From Azospirillum melinis (GTDB lineage: Bacteria > Pseudomonadota > Alphaproteobacteria > Azospirillales > Azospirillaceae), in contig NZ_WHOS01000008.1 of NCBI RefSeq assembly GCF_013340935.1, positions 1-64,000 of the forward strand: DNA of 64,000 nucleotides. Reading direction: 5' to 3'. Under the pieces are notes generated by a model that was not told the DNA's origin, made no database searches, and worked only from the letters and a program-made list of their open reading frames with translations. Shown here piece after piece: positions 1 to 8,256 of this stretch. The first letter of the stretch is position 1; every line of letters begins with the position of its first letter. The position numbers and the translations under genes were made by a program.

Positions 1-641
1 CGCGGCGTGACGTCGACGCCCAGGCTGTCCGGCGTGACGGTCTCCAGCGGCTTCTTCTTCGCCTTCATGATGTTGGGCAGCGAGGCATAGCGCGGCTCGT
101 TCAGGCGCAGGTCGGCGGTCACCACCACCGGCAGCTTGAGCTCCACCGTCTCCAGCCCGCCGTCGATCTCGCGGGTCACGGCAACCGTGCCGTCACCGGC
201 GGCGATCTTGGAGGCGAAGGTACCCTGGCCCCAGCCGAGCAGGGCCGCCAGCATCTGGCCGGTCTGGTTGCAGTCGTCGTCGATGGCCTGCTTGCCGAGG
301 ATGACGAGGCCGGGGGCCTCCTTCCCGACCAGCGCCTTCAGGACCTTGGCGACGGCCAGCGGTTCGGTCGTCACGTCGGTCTGCACCAGGATGGCGCGGT
401 CGGCGCCCATGGCGAGTGCCGTGCGCAGCGTCTCCTGGGCCTGGGTCGGGCCGACGGAGACCACCACGATCTCGGTCGCCTTGCCGGCTTCCTTGAGGCG
501 CACGGCTTCTTCGACGGCGATCTCGTCGAAGGGGTTCATGCTCATCTTCACGTTGGCGGTCTCGACGCCGCTGCCATCCGCCTTGACGCGGATCTTCACG
601 TTGTAGTCGACCACTCGCTTAACGGGGACGAGGACTTTCAT
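1..641 (-). CDS. etfB: Electron transfer flavoprotein beta subunit (partial, C-terminus beyond window)
   Basis: Small subunit of the soluble FAD/AMP-binding electron carrier that takes electrons from acyl-CoA and other dehydrogenases and passes them to ETF-ubiquinone oxidoreductase. Reading the minus strand from the ATG at 641 gives [17 protein letters not shown], the typical EtfB start, followed by the ETF-domain core with FDEIAVEEA and VVSVGP and, further on, [17 protein letters not shown], the family signature region. About 213 codons are visible and the frame runs open off the left edge, so roughly the last 35 residues are missing. Its redox partner ETF-QO is encoded at 54.6 kb. etfA normally follows etfB and would lie outside the window. 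Confidence 0.95.
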   Translation of the reverse strand, partial: MKVLVPVKRVVDYNVKIRVKADGSGVETANVKMSMNPFDEIAVEEAVRLKEAGKATEIVVVSVGPTQAQETLRTALAMGADRAILVQTDVTTEPLAVAKVLKALVGKEAPGLVILGKQAIDDDCNQTGQMLAALLGWGQGTFASKIAAGDGTVAVTREIDGGLETVELKLPVVVTADLRLNEPRYASLPNIMKAKKKPLETVTPDSLGVDVTP

Positions 642-840
642 AACTCACCCTGGCTGCTGAGCGCGCGCCTGTTACGGCGAACACCGCGAAAATTGCTGTG
701 GTTGCGAACGGACCATAGGATCTGGCAATACCACTGTCAATGACGCGCCGGACGCGCGGGTGGCGTTGTTTGCCGCCCTGTTTGTCGCGGCCAGGGCGGC
801 GGCAAGGGAGAGGGCGCGGCGCCAATCGGAATGCGCATAC

Positions 841-1410
841 TCAGCGGTTCGCGCCCGGCACCCACAGCACATCGTCCGCCCCATTGCGGTTCACCACCCG
901 GCTCAGCACGAACAGGTGGTCCGACAGCCGGTTGACGTATTTCAACGCCGCCGCGGTCACCGGCTCGTGCCGCGCCAGATCGGTCATCAGCCGCTCCGCC
1001 CGGCGCACCACGGTGCGGGCCAGATGCAGATGCGCCGCGGCCGGCGAGCCGCCGGGCAGGATGAAGGAGGTCAGCGGCGCCAGACCGGCGTTCATCGCGT
1101 CGATCTCCGTTTCCAGCCGGTCGACCTGGGCCTGCACGATGCGCAGCGGCGGGTATTTCGGCTCCTCCTCCTCCGGCGTGCAGAGGTCGGCGCCCAGATC
1201 GAACAGATCGTTCTGGATGCGGCCCAGCATGGCGTCGGCGTCCGGCCAATCACGGGTATGCAGCCGCGCCATGCCGATGACGGCGTTCGCCTCGTCCACC
1301 GTGCCGTAGGCGGCGACGCGGCGGTCGCCCTTCGGCACCCGGCTGCCGTCGCCGAGCGAGGTTTCGCCGGCGTCGCCGCCGCGCGTGTAGATCTTGGTCA
1401 GCTTTACCAT
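841..1410 (-). CDS. PduO-type ATP:cob(I)alamin adenosyltransferase
   Basis: Cytoplasmic enzyme that transfers the adenosyl group of ATP to cob(I)alamin, making the coenzyme B12 needed by mutases and class II ribonucleotide reductase. The 189-residue product has the N-terminal P-loop-like TRGGDAGETSLGDGSRVPKGD, then GTVDEANA, QNDLFDLGADL and the C-terminal RRAERL and YVNRLSDHLFVLSR helices of the PduO/EutT trimeric fold. Length and motif order match the family throughout. It ends the minus-strand run downstream of the HIG1-type gene, separated by only 9 bases, so the two are probably co-transcribed. Confidence 0.95.
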   Translation of the reverse strand: MVKLTKIYTRGGDAGETSLGDGSRVPKGDRRVAAYGTVDEANAVIGMARLHTRDWPDADAMLGRIQNDLFDLGADLCTPEEEEPKYPPLRIVQAQVDRLETEIDAMNAGLAPLTSFILPGGSPAAAHLHLARTVVRRAERLMTDLARHEPVTAAALKYVNRLSDHLFVLSRVVNRNGADDVLWVPGANR

Positions 1411-1419
1411 GGGAAAGCG

Positions 1420-1623
1420 TCAGCCTTGGGTCAGGATGGCGAGGACGAACAGCAGCAGGGCGGCACCCTGGAGCATCACGCGCAGCCGCATCGCCTTGTT
1501 GGAGCGGCGCGGGTCTCCCCTTCCGCCGCGGGCCATGAAGAAGAGGCCGACGAACAGCGAGCCGACCACCGCCAGCATCGCCATGACCATCAGGATGGGG
1601 AAGAGAGTCTGCATGGGGCTCAC
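1420..1623 (-). CDS. Small twin-transmembrane HIG1-domain protein
   Basis: A 67-residue inner-membrane protein with two hydrophobic helices (about residues 6-30 and 48-66) joined by a short basic loop carrying RGDPRRSNKAMRLRV. That loop-plus-helix arrangement matches the hypoxia-induced-protein (HIG_1_N) family common in alphaproteobacteria, whose mitochondrial relatives associate with cytochrome oxidase. A respiratory role here is inference from the family only. It lies 9 bases upstream of the adenosyltransferase and diverges from the GH1 gene, so the 160-base gap at 1624-1784 should hold both promoters. Confidence 0.8.
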   Translation of the reverse strand: MSPMQTLFPILMVMAMLAVVGSLFVGLFFMARGGRGDPRRSNKAMRLRVMLQGAALLLFVLAILTQG

Positions 1624-1784
1624 TATATCCCAGCATCCGGCCCGCGCCTACGGCGACGGAATCGGGACTTGGGGTAATCACCCGGTTGCCAAAGCCGTTG
1701 GACTGCATACAGTGCGCGGCGTCGGGACCGGGGAAGCCGGCGGAATGGGCTGGCGGAACTGACATGACTTTGGAGAAGCAGGCG

Positions 1785-3251
1785 ATGCAGCGGCGGACTT
1801 TCCTGAAGACGGCCCTGAAGGCGACCGCGATCACCGCGGCCGGCACCGGCGCCCTGGCGGTGCTGGGCCGCGAGGCCGTCCAGGCTGCCCCCGGGGCCGC
1901 TCCCGCCGCTGTCCCGTCGGTGTCCTTCCCGATGGACTTCCTCTGGGGCGTCTCGACCTCCAGCTACCAGATCGAGGGCGCCGTCGCCGAGGATGGGCGG
2001 GGGCCGAGCGTCTGGGACACCTACAGCCATTCCTTCGGGCGGATCGCCAACGGCGACACCGGCGACGTCGCCTGCGACCATTACCACCGTTATGCCGAGG
2101 ATGTGGATCTGATGGCGAAGGCCGGGATGAAGGCCTACCGCTTCTCCATCGCCTGGCCGCGGGTGATGCCGCAGGGCACCGGTGCGGTGAACGTCAAGGG
2201 TCTGGACTTCTACGACCGGCTGACCGACACGCTGCTGGCGAAGGGCATCCAGCCCTGGCCCTGCCTGTTCCATTGGGACCTGCCGCAGGCGTTGCAGGAC
2301 AGGGGCGGCTGGACCAACCGCGACATCGCCGGCTGGTTCACCGACTACGCCCTGGCGGTGACCGCCCGGCTGGGCGACCGCGCCCGCAACTGGGCGATGC
2401 TGAACGAGCCGTCGGTGGTCGCCATCTTCGGCCACGGTACCGGCGGGCATGCGCCGGGCCTGACCGGCCGCCAGAACTGCCTGAAGGCGATCCACCACCA
2501 GAACCTCGCCCAGGGCACGGCGATCGCGGCGCTGCGCCAGACCGGCGGCAGGAACTGGCGGCTCGGCACCGTGCTGTCGCTCCAGCCGTCCTGGCCGGTC
2601 GGCGGGCTCGACTCGAACTATCCCGCGTCGCTGATGTGGGACGCCCTGTGGAACCGCTCTTGCCTGGACCCGCTGTTCAAGGGCCGCTTCCCGGAGCAGC
2701 TGGAGGCCGAGTTCACCCGCATCGCCAAGCCCGACGATCTGGCCCGCATCAAGCAGCCGGTCGATTTCCTCGGCGTCAATTACTACAGCCGCATGCACCA
2801 GCAGCCGGACGGGCAGGGGCTGTTCGGCACCGGCTATGGCTCCGCCCCCGAGGGCACGCGCAAGACCGGCATGGAATGGCCGGTCGAGCCGGACGGGCTG
2901 AGCGAGATCCTGGCCGAGTTGCAGGAGAAATACGGCAACCCGCCGGTCTATGTGACGGAGAACGGCGCCGATTACCCCGACAGCGTCGGCCCCAGCGGCC
3001 GGGTCGAGGACCGCGACCGCATCGCCTACCTGCGCGACCATCTGCTGGCCGCCGCCAAGTCGATCGACGAGGGCTGCAACCTCAAGGGCTACATGGCCTG
3101 GACCCTGCTGGACAATTTCGAATGGTCGGAGGGCTACCGCCGCCATTTCGGCCTCGTCCAGGTCGACCGCAAGACGATGGCCCGCACGCCCAAGGCCAGC
3201 TACGACTGGTACGCCTCGGTCATCCGCAACAACGCCGTTCCGCTGGTCTGA
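1785..3251 (+). CDS. Tat-exported beta-glucosidase, glycoside hydrolase family 1
   Basis: Hydrolyses beta-linked glucosides or related glycosides. The N-terminus MQRRTFLKTALKA is a twin-arginine signal followed by a hydrophobic Ala/Gly stretch, so export to the periplasm as a folded enzyme is likely; most bacterial GH1 enzymes are cytoplasmic. GH1 motifs are complete: FLWGVSTSSYQIEGA near the N-terminus, acid/base Glu in MLNEP (about residue 208) and nucleophile Glu in VTENG (about residue 392), with a C-terminal LLDNFEWSEGY. The start at 1785 follows GGAGAAG at 1772-1778. An in-frame ATG at 1764 is the alternative and adds seven residues. About 488 residues, normal for GH1 plus a leader. Confidence 0.93.
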   Translation: MQRRTFLKTALKATAITAAGTGALAVLGREAVQAAPGAAPAAVPSVSFPMDFLWGVSTSSYQIEGAVAEDGRGPSVWDTYSHSFGRIANGDTGDVACDHYHRYAEDVDLMAKAGMKAYRFSIAWPRVMPQGTGAVNVKGLDFYDRLTDTLLAKGIQPWPCLFHWDLPQALQDRGGWTNRDIAGWFTDYALAVTARLGDRARNWAMLNEPSVVAIFGHGTGGHAPGLTGRQNCLKAIHHQNLAQGTAIAALRQTGGRNWRLGTVLSLQPSWPVGGLDSNYPASLMWDALWNRSCLDPLFKGRFPEQLEAEFTRIAKPDDLARIKQPVDFLGVNYYSRMHQQPDGQGLFGTGYGSAPEGTRKTGMEWPVEPDGLSEILAELQEKYGNPPVYVTENGADYPDSVGPSGRVEDRDRIAYLRDHLLAAAKSIDEGCNLKGYMAWTLLDNFEWSEGYRRHFGLVQVDRKTMARTPKASYDWYASVIRNNAVPLV

Positions 3252-3273
3252 GCAACCGCGCTAGACTGTGGCC

Positions 3274-3702
3274 ATGCCGACCCCCCGCCCGCCCCAGCCC
3301 ACCCGGTTCGCCATCCAGAAGGCGCGTGGCAAGGGCTGGAGGACGCTGGAGGTTGGGGAGGAACTGGCCCATGCCAAGGCGCGGTTCGACCGGATGGTCG
3401 GCGTCAACCCGCGGGCCTATTTCCGGCTGATCCAGCTCGATTACAACGCCGACTCCGGCTATGAGGGCATGGAGTTCAACTGGACGCTGATCGAGCTGTA
3501 CGATCCCACCCAAGGCGGCCGGGTGAGGCCGGCGGCGAAGCCGGCTCCGCCCAAGCCCGTCCCGACCGCCACTCGCAAGCCGAAGGGCGGGCGCACGGCC
3601 GCGGAGCCCGTCGCCCTGCCGCTGCGCATCTATCTGGCGGTGATCCTGATCGGCACGCTGGCTGGCGGCCTCGCCTATCTGCACTTCGTCGGTGGACGGT
3701 AG
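3274..3702 (+). CDS. Hypothetical protein with C-terminal membrane anchor
   Basis: Not assigned to a family I recognise. The 142-residue product has a folded-looking N-terminal part (about 1-75, with ALELG-free mixed composition and an aromatic stretch FNWTLIELYD), a Pro/Ala/Lys-rich linker at about 85-115, and one hydrophobic segment near the C-terminus (LRIYLAVILIGTLAGGLAYL). The topology suggests a cytoplasmic domain tethered to the inner membrane by its tail. The ATG at 3274 is preferred over a GTG at 3268. It begins 22 bases after the GH1 stop and may be read from the same transcript. Confidence 0.65.
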   Translation: MPTPRPPQPTRFAIQKARGKGWRTLEVGEELAHAKARFDRMVGVNPRAYFRLIQLDYNADSGYEGMEFNWTLIELYDPTQGGRVRPAAKPAPPKPVPTATRKPKGGRTAAEPVALPLRIYLAVILIGTLAGGLAYLHFVGGR

Positions 3703-3706
3703 AGCC

Positions 3707-4033
3707 TCACTCCGCCGTGTAGCCCTTGCGGCGCATGCACTGGGCGAAGATTTCCTTGCGATAGCCGAACTGCGGCGTTTCCGGCAGCGGGCGCAGCGGA
3801 TAGCCGCGCAGGCGCATGGTGGTGTCCACCTGCTCGGTGCATTCGTCATAGGCGACGGTCGGCACGTCCGGGCTGGCGGTCCATTCGCGGTAGGCGGGCG
3901 GGCTGCTGCATCCGGACAGCAGGACCAGCGCGGACAGGGCCGCGGACAGGCAGGCCAGCCCCGGCAAGGCCGCCAGGAGTCGCGGGCGTGCGGCGTCGGT
4001 TCCGGCCTTGGCGCCGGTCATGGTCCCGGTCAT
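3707..4033 (-). CDS. Small putative lipoprotein
   Basis: About 108 residues. An N-terminal basic segment is followed by a hydrophobic stretch ending in a lipobox, LLSGC, with the acylated Cys near residue 42, so the mature protein is a short lipoprotein of about 65 residues. The mature part contains three more cysteines (DECTEQ, AQCMRRKGY) and a Tyr/Arg-rich tail. ATG codons at 4033 and 4021 are both possible starts; the leader is long with either. It is convergent with the preceding membrane-anchored gene, 4 bases apart. Function unknown. Confidence 0.65.
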   Translation of the reverse strand: MTGTMTGAKAGTDAARPRLLAALPGLACLSAALSALVLLSGCSSPPAYREWTASPDVPTVAYDECTEQVDTTMRLRGYPLRPLPETPQFGYRKEIFAQCMRRKGYTAE

Positions 4034-4279
4034 GGCGTGCGTCCTGTTCCTTTTTCGCCCACGATTTGACGCTACCACGTCCGGCCCTTTCCGATCCATT
4101 TTCGCGCACCATTTCCGGGAACGCGCCTTTTCGGCAACGCTGCGCGGCTGACAAAGCAGACGCCCAAAAATCGCCGCCGGAAATAGGGCGCAATCTGGTA
4201 ACACGATCCTGGTCCCCGATTCGGGGGGAGTGTCGTGGCTCTGAAGTCGGTCTGGCGTCACGGACGAAAGGGAGAGGCA

Positions 4280-5248
4280 ATGTCTGGGATTTCGCGGCGG
4301 GTGCATGGTGGCGCCGCGGTGGCGGCTGTAGCACTGGTGGTTTCGGCCCTGACGGTGGGAGCGCCGGGCCCGGCATGGGCCGAGGCGTCGGTCGCCGACA
4401 TCCAGTGGGCGCAGACCATCCTGAAGGACAAGGGCTACAACATCGGCGGCCGGGCCAAGGGCCAGATGACGCCGGAAACCCGGTCCGCGCTCAGCGCCTA
4501 TCAGAAGTCGGCGGGCCTTCCCGCTACCGGCAACCTCGACCAGGCCACCATCGCCAAGATGATGGGCGAGCGCGAGAGCAAGGCCGCGCCGACCATGGGC
4601 AGCCTGTCCAAGAGCCAGGTCGGCCAGACCCGCCACGACAAGGAGGTGGCGCCCCGCGCCGCCCCGACCGGCCGTGTCGAATCCGGCAATGAGAGCGTCG
4701 GCGGCATGGCCCAGTTCGGCGGCGCCCCGGTGTCGTCGTCTTCCTCGTCCTCTTCTTCCTCGTCCTCGGCCAGCCACAGCGCGCCCGCCGCGGCTCCGGC
4801 GGCCCGCCCGTCGGCGCCGGCTGCCGCCGCAACATCCAGCGCCACGCCCCAGAGCGCGCCGCGCCCATCGGTCTCCCCATCGGCCGCCCCATCGTCCAGC
4901 GCGTCCGAAGGACCGACTCCGCAGGCCGCGCCGCGCGGAGCGGTGGCGGCGACCACGCCCGACGGCAAGCCGGCCCCGGTCGAGGAACCGGCGGCGGTCG
5001 GCGCTGCGCCCTCGATCTGGCAGTCCAATGCCGCGCGGGCCGGTGTCGCCGGGCTGATCGCCGCGACGCTGGGCGGCATCGGCTTCGCCTGGTGGCGCAG
5101 CGGCCGCGGTGTCGATCCGCTCAGCCGGGCGCCGGCCGGCGACGACAGGCCACGTGAAAACCGTGTCGAGCCGAGCTTCGGCACCCCCCGCCGCCGCGAG
5201 GAGCTGACCACCGAACCGCGGCTGACGGCGGAGGCCCGGCGGCGCTGA
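4280..5248 (+). CDS. Exported peptidoglycan-binding-domain protein with Ser/Ala/Pro-rich region
   Basis: A 322-residue envelope protein. An N-terminal signal peptide (residues 1 to about 36, ending PAWAEA) precedes a PG_binding_1-type module at about 38-100, recognisable from the pattern IQWAQTILKDKGYN...TRSALSAYQKSAGLPATGNLD. A low-complexity region follows, with an uninterrupted run of 13 serines and long Ala/Pro stretches, then one hydrophobic helix near residue 265 and a basic tail. Start chosen at the ATG behind GGAGAGG (4271-4277); an upstream in-frame ATG at 4235 lacks this. It probably binds the cell wall; enzymatic activity is not evident. Confidence 0.8.
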   Translation: MSGISRRVHGGAAVAAVALVVSALTVGAPGPAWAEASVADIQWAQTILKDKGYNIGGRAKGQMTPETRSALSAYQKSAGLPATGNLDQATIAKMMGERESKAAPTMGSLSKSQVGQTRHDKEVAPRAAPTGRVESGNESVGGMAQFGGAPVSSSSSSSSSSSSASHSAPAAAPAARPSAPAAAATSSATPQSAPRPSVSPSAAPSSSASEGPTPQAAPRGAVAATTPDGKPAPVEEPAAVGAAPSIWQSNAARAGVAGLIAATLGGIGFAWWRSGRGVDPLSRAPAGDDRPRENRVEPSFGTPRRREELTTEPRLTAEARRR

Positions 5249-5274
5249 GCACCGCCCCGATCACATCATCCCCT

Positions 5275-5511
5275 TTACATCATCATCGGGTAGCCGCCTC
5301 CGCCGCAGCCACCGGGGCCGCAGGCGGGGGCAGGGGCGGGCGCCGGTTGGGACTTTCCGACGCGCGGCGCCATGATGGCCTTGGCGACCTCGGTGCCGCC
5401 GCAGGACGGGCAGGGGATGCCAGAGTCCTTCTTGGCATCGTAATCGGCCATGTTGTCGAACCACTGGTCGAAATCATGGCCGCAGGCGCAGTGCAGGGCG
5501 TAGACGATCAT
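5275..5511 (-). CDS. DUF1178/FmdB-like zinc-ribbon protein
   Basis: A 78-residue protein with two cysteine pairs: CACGHDFDQWF at the N-terminus and CPSCGGTEVAKAIMAPRVGK at about 34-52, followed by a Pro/Ala linker and a Gly/Met-rich tail containing another Cys pair. The spacing and the phrase IMAPRVGKS resemble DUF1178 proteins, which are usually longer (about 140 residues); this is a short version. Probably binds one zinc ion. Biochemical role unknown. It stands alone on the minus strand between the peptidoglycan-binding gene and nth. Confidence 0.75.
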   Translation of the reverse strand: MIVYALHCACGHDFDQWFDNMADYDAKKDSGIPCPSCGGTEVAKAIMAPRVGKSQPAPAPAPACGPGGCGGGGYPMMM

Positions 5512-5596
5512 CGCGGGAGCCTCGAAAAGCGGAAGTCCGGGCGCTCTTCTAGCCAGCCCTCCGATGTCCCGCCAGGATCTGCATCAATCGGAAGCG

Positions 5597-6277
5597 TCAG
5601 CGTGACTCGGTGACCCCCACCCGCGCGCACATCGGCAGCAGCGGGCAGGTGGAGCAGCGCGGCCGTTCGCCGGTGCACACCCATTTGCCGAAGGGCACCA
5701 GCCGCTCGTTGATCTCCACCCAGTAGCGTTTGGGCAGCACCGCCAGCAGCGCCGCCATCGTCTTCTCGGGGTTACGCGCCTGCACATAGCCCCAGCGGTT
5801 GACGATGCGGTGGACATGGATGTCGACCGCCAGCGCCGGGATGCCGAAGCCGACCGCCAGCGTCAGCGCCGCGATCTTCGGCCCCACCCCATGGAAGCGC
5901 ATCAGCCCGTCCGGCGTGTCGGGCACTTCGCCGTCCTGTTCCTCGACGATGCGGCGGGACAGCGCGCGGATGTCGCGCGCCTTCGGTTCGGGGAAGGTGG
6001 CGCCGTGCAGCAGCTGGACCAGCCGCTCCTCCGGCAGGGCGGCCATGGCGGCCGGCGTGTCGGCGACGGCGAACAGCCGCTCTGCCACCTCCAGGCTCGT
6101 CTCGTCCCGCGTGCGGGCGGAAATCAGGCTGGCGACCAGCTGCTGGAACGGGGTGGCATAGCCGCGGTCGCGCAGCTCGAACATCGCCGCCTTGGGATAG
6201 GGGGCGACCGCGACCCGCAGTCGGCGGAAGACCTCGTCGATGTCGAAGTCCTGGGACGTCGCGGGCTGCACACTCAC
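5597..6277 (-). CDS. nth: Endonuclease III (DNA glycosylase/AP lyase)
   Basis: Base-excision-repair enzyme that removes oxidised pyrimidines and nicks the resulting abasic site. The 226-residue product shows the helix-hairpin-helix GVGPKIAAL with the catalytic Lys, the catalytic Asp in AVDIHVHRI, and a complete [4Fe-4S] loop at the C-terminus with spacing C-x6-C-x2-C-x5-C (CTGERPRCSTCPLLPMC). Start is the GTG at 6277. It is downstream of nothing obvious and 87 bases from the ATPase gene end, so it probably has its own promoter in 6278-6364. Confidence 0.95.
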   Translation of the reverse strand: MSVQPATSQDFDIDEVFRRLRVAVAPYPKAAMFELRDRGYATPFQQLVASLISARTRDETSLEVAERLFAVADTPAAMAALPEERLVQLLHGATFPEPKARDIRALSRRIVEEQDGEVPDTPDGLMRFHGVGPKIAALTLAVGFGIPALAVDIHVHRIVNRWGYVQARNPEKTMAALLAVLPKRYWVEINERLVPFGKWVCTGERPRCSTCPLLPMCARVGVTESR

Positions 6278-6364
6278 GGGAGGCCACCTCCGGGGAACGG
6301 GCTGCCGAAGAGCCCTGTCCGGTAACCGGCAAATTTCCCGATTGTTCCGCCCGTCCTGTCCCGT

Positions 6365-7153
6365 TTACAGCGCCTTGATCTGCATCTTGATCGGCCCGTC
6401 CGCCCGGCCATGGACGAACTGGTCGACATAGGCGTTGCCCGAATTGTCGATGTCGCGGGCGTGGCCGGTCCAGATGATCCGGCCCTGGTAGATCATGGCG
6501 ATCCGGTCGGCGATCTTGCGGGCGGACGCCATGTCGTGGGTGATGGTGACCGCGGTGGCGCCGAGATCCTTCACGCACTGCACGATCAGCTCGTTGATGA
6601 CGTCGGCCATGATCGGGTCGAGGCCGGTCGTCGGCTCGTCGAAGAAGATGATCTCCGGCTCGTCGGCGATGGCGCGGGCAAGGCCGACACGCTTCTGCAT
6701 GCCGCCCGACAGCTCCGCCGGCGACAGCTCCGCCACGTCGGGGCCGAGGCCGACGGCGCCCAGCTTGGCGACGGCGATCTCCTTGGCCTGGGATCGGGGC
6801 ATGTGGGAGCCCTGGATCAGGCCGAAGGCGACGTTTTCCCAGACCTTCAGGCTGTCGAACAGGGCGGCACCCTGGAACAGCATGCCGAACTTGTGCAGCA
6901 GCTTCTCGCGCTCGCGCGAGCGCAGCCGGGTCGTCTCGACGCCGTCGACCTGGATCGAGCCGGAATCGGGAGTCAGCAGGCCGAGGATGCTCTTCAGCAT
7001 CACCGACTTGCCGGTGCCCGACCCGCCGATGACGACCAGCGACTCGCCCTTCGCCACCTCCAGATCGATGCCGTTCAGCACCTTCTTCGGGCCGAAATGC
7101 TTGGTGACGTTCTTGAGCGCGATCTTGGGAACGGTCATTTCGATGGCGCTCAC
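6365..7153 (-). CDS. mlaF: ABC transporter ATPase, MlaF type
   Basis: ATP-hydrolysing subunit of an Mla-type phospholipid/lipid transporter at the inner membrane. The 262-residue product has Walker A GGSGTGKS, Q-loop LFQGAALFDSL, signature LSGGMQKR, Walker B IIFFDEPTTGLDP and the switch His in THDM. The GTG at 7153 overlaps the permease stop (GTGA), which implies translational coupling; an internal ATG at 7138 is an alternative start. The neighbouring mlaE completes a membrane pair, but no MlaD (MCE) gene is adjacent here, unlike the second set at 34-37.7 kb. Confidence 0.93.
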   Translation of the reverse strand: MSAIEMTVPKIALKNVTKHFGPKKVLNGIDLEVAKGESLVVIGGSGTGKSVMLKSILGLLTPDSGSIQVDGVETTRLRSREREKLLHKFGMLFQGAALFDSLKVWENVAFGLIQGSHMPRSQAKEIAVAKLGAVGLGPDVAELSPAELSGGMQKRVGLARAIADEPEIIFFDEPTTGLDPIMADVINELIVQCVKDLGATAVTITHDMASARKIADRIAMIYQGRIIWTGHARDIDNSGNAYVDQFVHGRADGPIKMQIKAL

Positions 7154-7926
7154 TTGGTCGAGAAGAAGAGGCCGGTGATCAGGTAGTTCCACACCAGGAT
7201 CATGATCGACGCCGACACCACCGCGTTGGTGGTCGCAGCCCCGACGCCCTGGGCGCCGCCCTTGGAGTGGTAGCCGTGGTAGCAGCCCATCAGCGCGATC
7301 AGGAAGCCGAAGATCGCGGCCTTGACCAGACCGGAGATGACGTCGACCGGCTGGAGGAATTCCCAGGTGCGGTTGATGTAGCTGGCGGCGTTGAAATCCA
7401 GCCGGTAGACGCCGACCAGGAAGCCGCCGAAGACGCCGATGATGTCGGCGACGATGACCAGCAGCGGCACCATGGTCAGCCCGGCGATCAGCCGCGGCGC
7501 CACCAGATACTTGTGCGGGTTGGTCGACAGGGTGGACAGCGCGTCGATCTGCTCGGTCACCCGCATGGTGCCGATCTCGGCCGCCATGGCGGCGCCGATG
7601 CGGCCCGCCACCATCAGGCCGGCCAGCACCGGCCCCAGCTCGCGCGTGATCGACAGCACGACGACGGTGGCGATGGCGCCCTCCGCCTGGAAGCGGGAGA
7701 AGCCGCTGTAGCTCTGCAACGCCAGCACCATGCCGGTGAACAGCGCGGTCAGCCCGACCACCGGCAGCGAGTAATAGCCGATGTCGATCATCTGCCGCAG
7801 GATCTGGCGCGGATAGAGCGGCGGCCGCACGCAGTGCGACAGGGCGGACCCGGTGAACAGGGCAAGGCGTCCGGTCGCTTCCAGGAAAATCAGGAAGGCC
7901 CGGCCGGTGGCGGCAAGGAAACCCAT
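7150..7926 (-). CDS. mlaE: ABC transporter permease, MlaE/YrbE type
   Basis: Membrane subunit of the Mla-type lipid transporter. At 258 residues it has the family length, with five or so hydrophobic segments and the conserved core LRQMIDIGYYSLPVVGLTALF, ELGPVLAGLMVAGRIGAAMAAE and GTMRVTEQIDAL. It lies directly upstream of the ATPase gene with a 4-base overlap. It lacks the N-terminal STAS domain seen in the second MlaE of this window (34055-35251), so the two are distinct paralogues rather than a recent duplication. Confidence 0.93.
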   Translation of the reverse strand: MGFLAATGRAFLIFLEATGRLALFTGSALSHCVRPPLYPRQILRQMIDIGYYSLPVVGLTALFTGMVLALQSYSGFSRFQAEGAIATVVVLSITRELGPVLAGLMVAGRIGAAMAAEIGTMRVTEQIDALSTLSTNPHKYLVAPRLIAGLTMVPLLVIVADIIGVFGGFLVGVYRLDFNAASYINRTWEFLQPVDVISGLVKAAIFGFLIALMGCYHGYHSKGGAQGVGAATTNAVVSASIMILVWNYLITGLFFSTK

Positions 7927-8070
7927 CAGTCGGACCGCATCCTTGGTTTGAGACTCATTTGGGCGATGCGGTCATAGCACCGATGAACGGCTAGGTCATC
8001 CTTGGACTTTGCAATGGTGGGGCGAGTTGGTCGTCGCGGTCGAGGGAGCGTGCGGCTGTGTCGGACAACG

Positions 8071-8213
8071 ATGACACGGATGTCACGGATTAAGGCACGG
8101 ATTTCACGGATATCGCTTCGGCCAGTCATGCCCTTCCAGGCAAAGCAGCCACTTGCCCAAGTGAAATAAAAATCCGTGTAATCCGTGTCAAAATCCGTGA
8201 CATCCGTGTAAAT
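8071..8213. repeat. Inverted repeat built from iterated ATCCGTG units (in a 330-base gene-free gap)
   Basis: The gap 7927-8256 holds no gene. Its centre carries four CACGGAT units on the left (8071-8112: gacacggat, gtcacggat, ggcacggat, ttcacggat) and four ATCCGTG units on the right (8171-8213). The reverse complement of the left arm matches the right arm almost base for base over about 41 bases, so a long hairpin with a loop of about 58 bases can form. Similar ATCCGTGTAATCCGTG-type arrays occur as dispersed intergenic repeats in many unrelated bacteria (general knowledge, not checked). Function unknown. Confidence 0.85.
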
Positions 8214-8256
8214 CTTGCCAGACGAAGCTGCGCGCCGGCTGGATCACATGCCTCGT

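Noticed and set aside
4736-4776. TCC/TCG repeat as a microsatellite or CRISPR-like array
   Set aside because: It is the coding sequence of the serine run in the peptidoglycan-binding protein.
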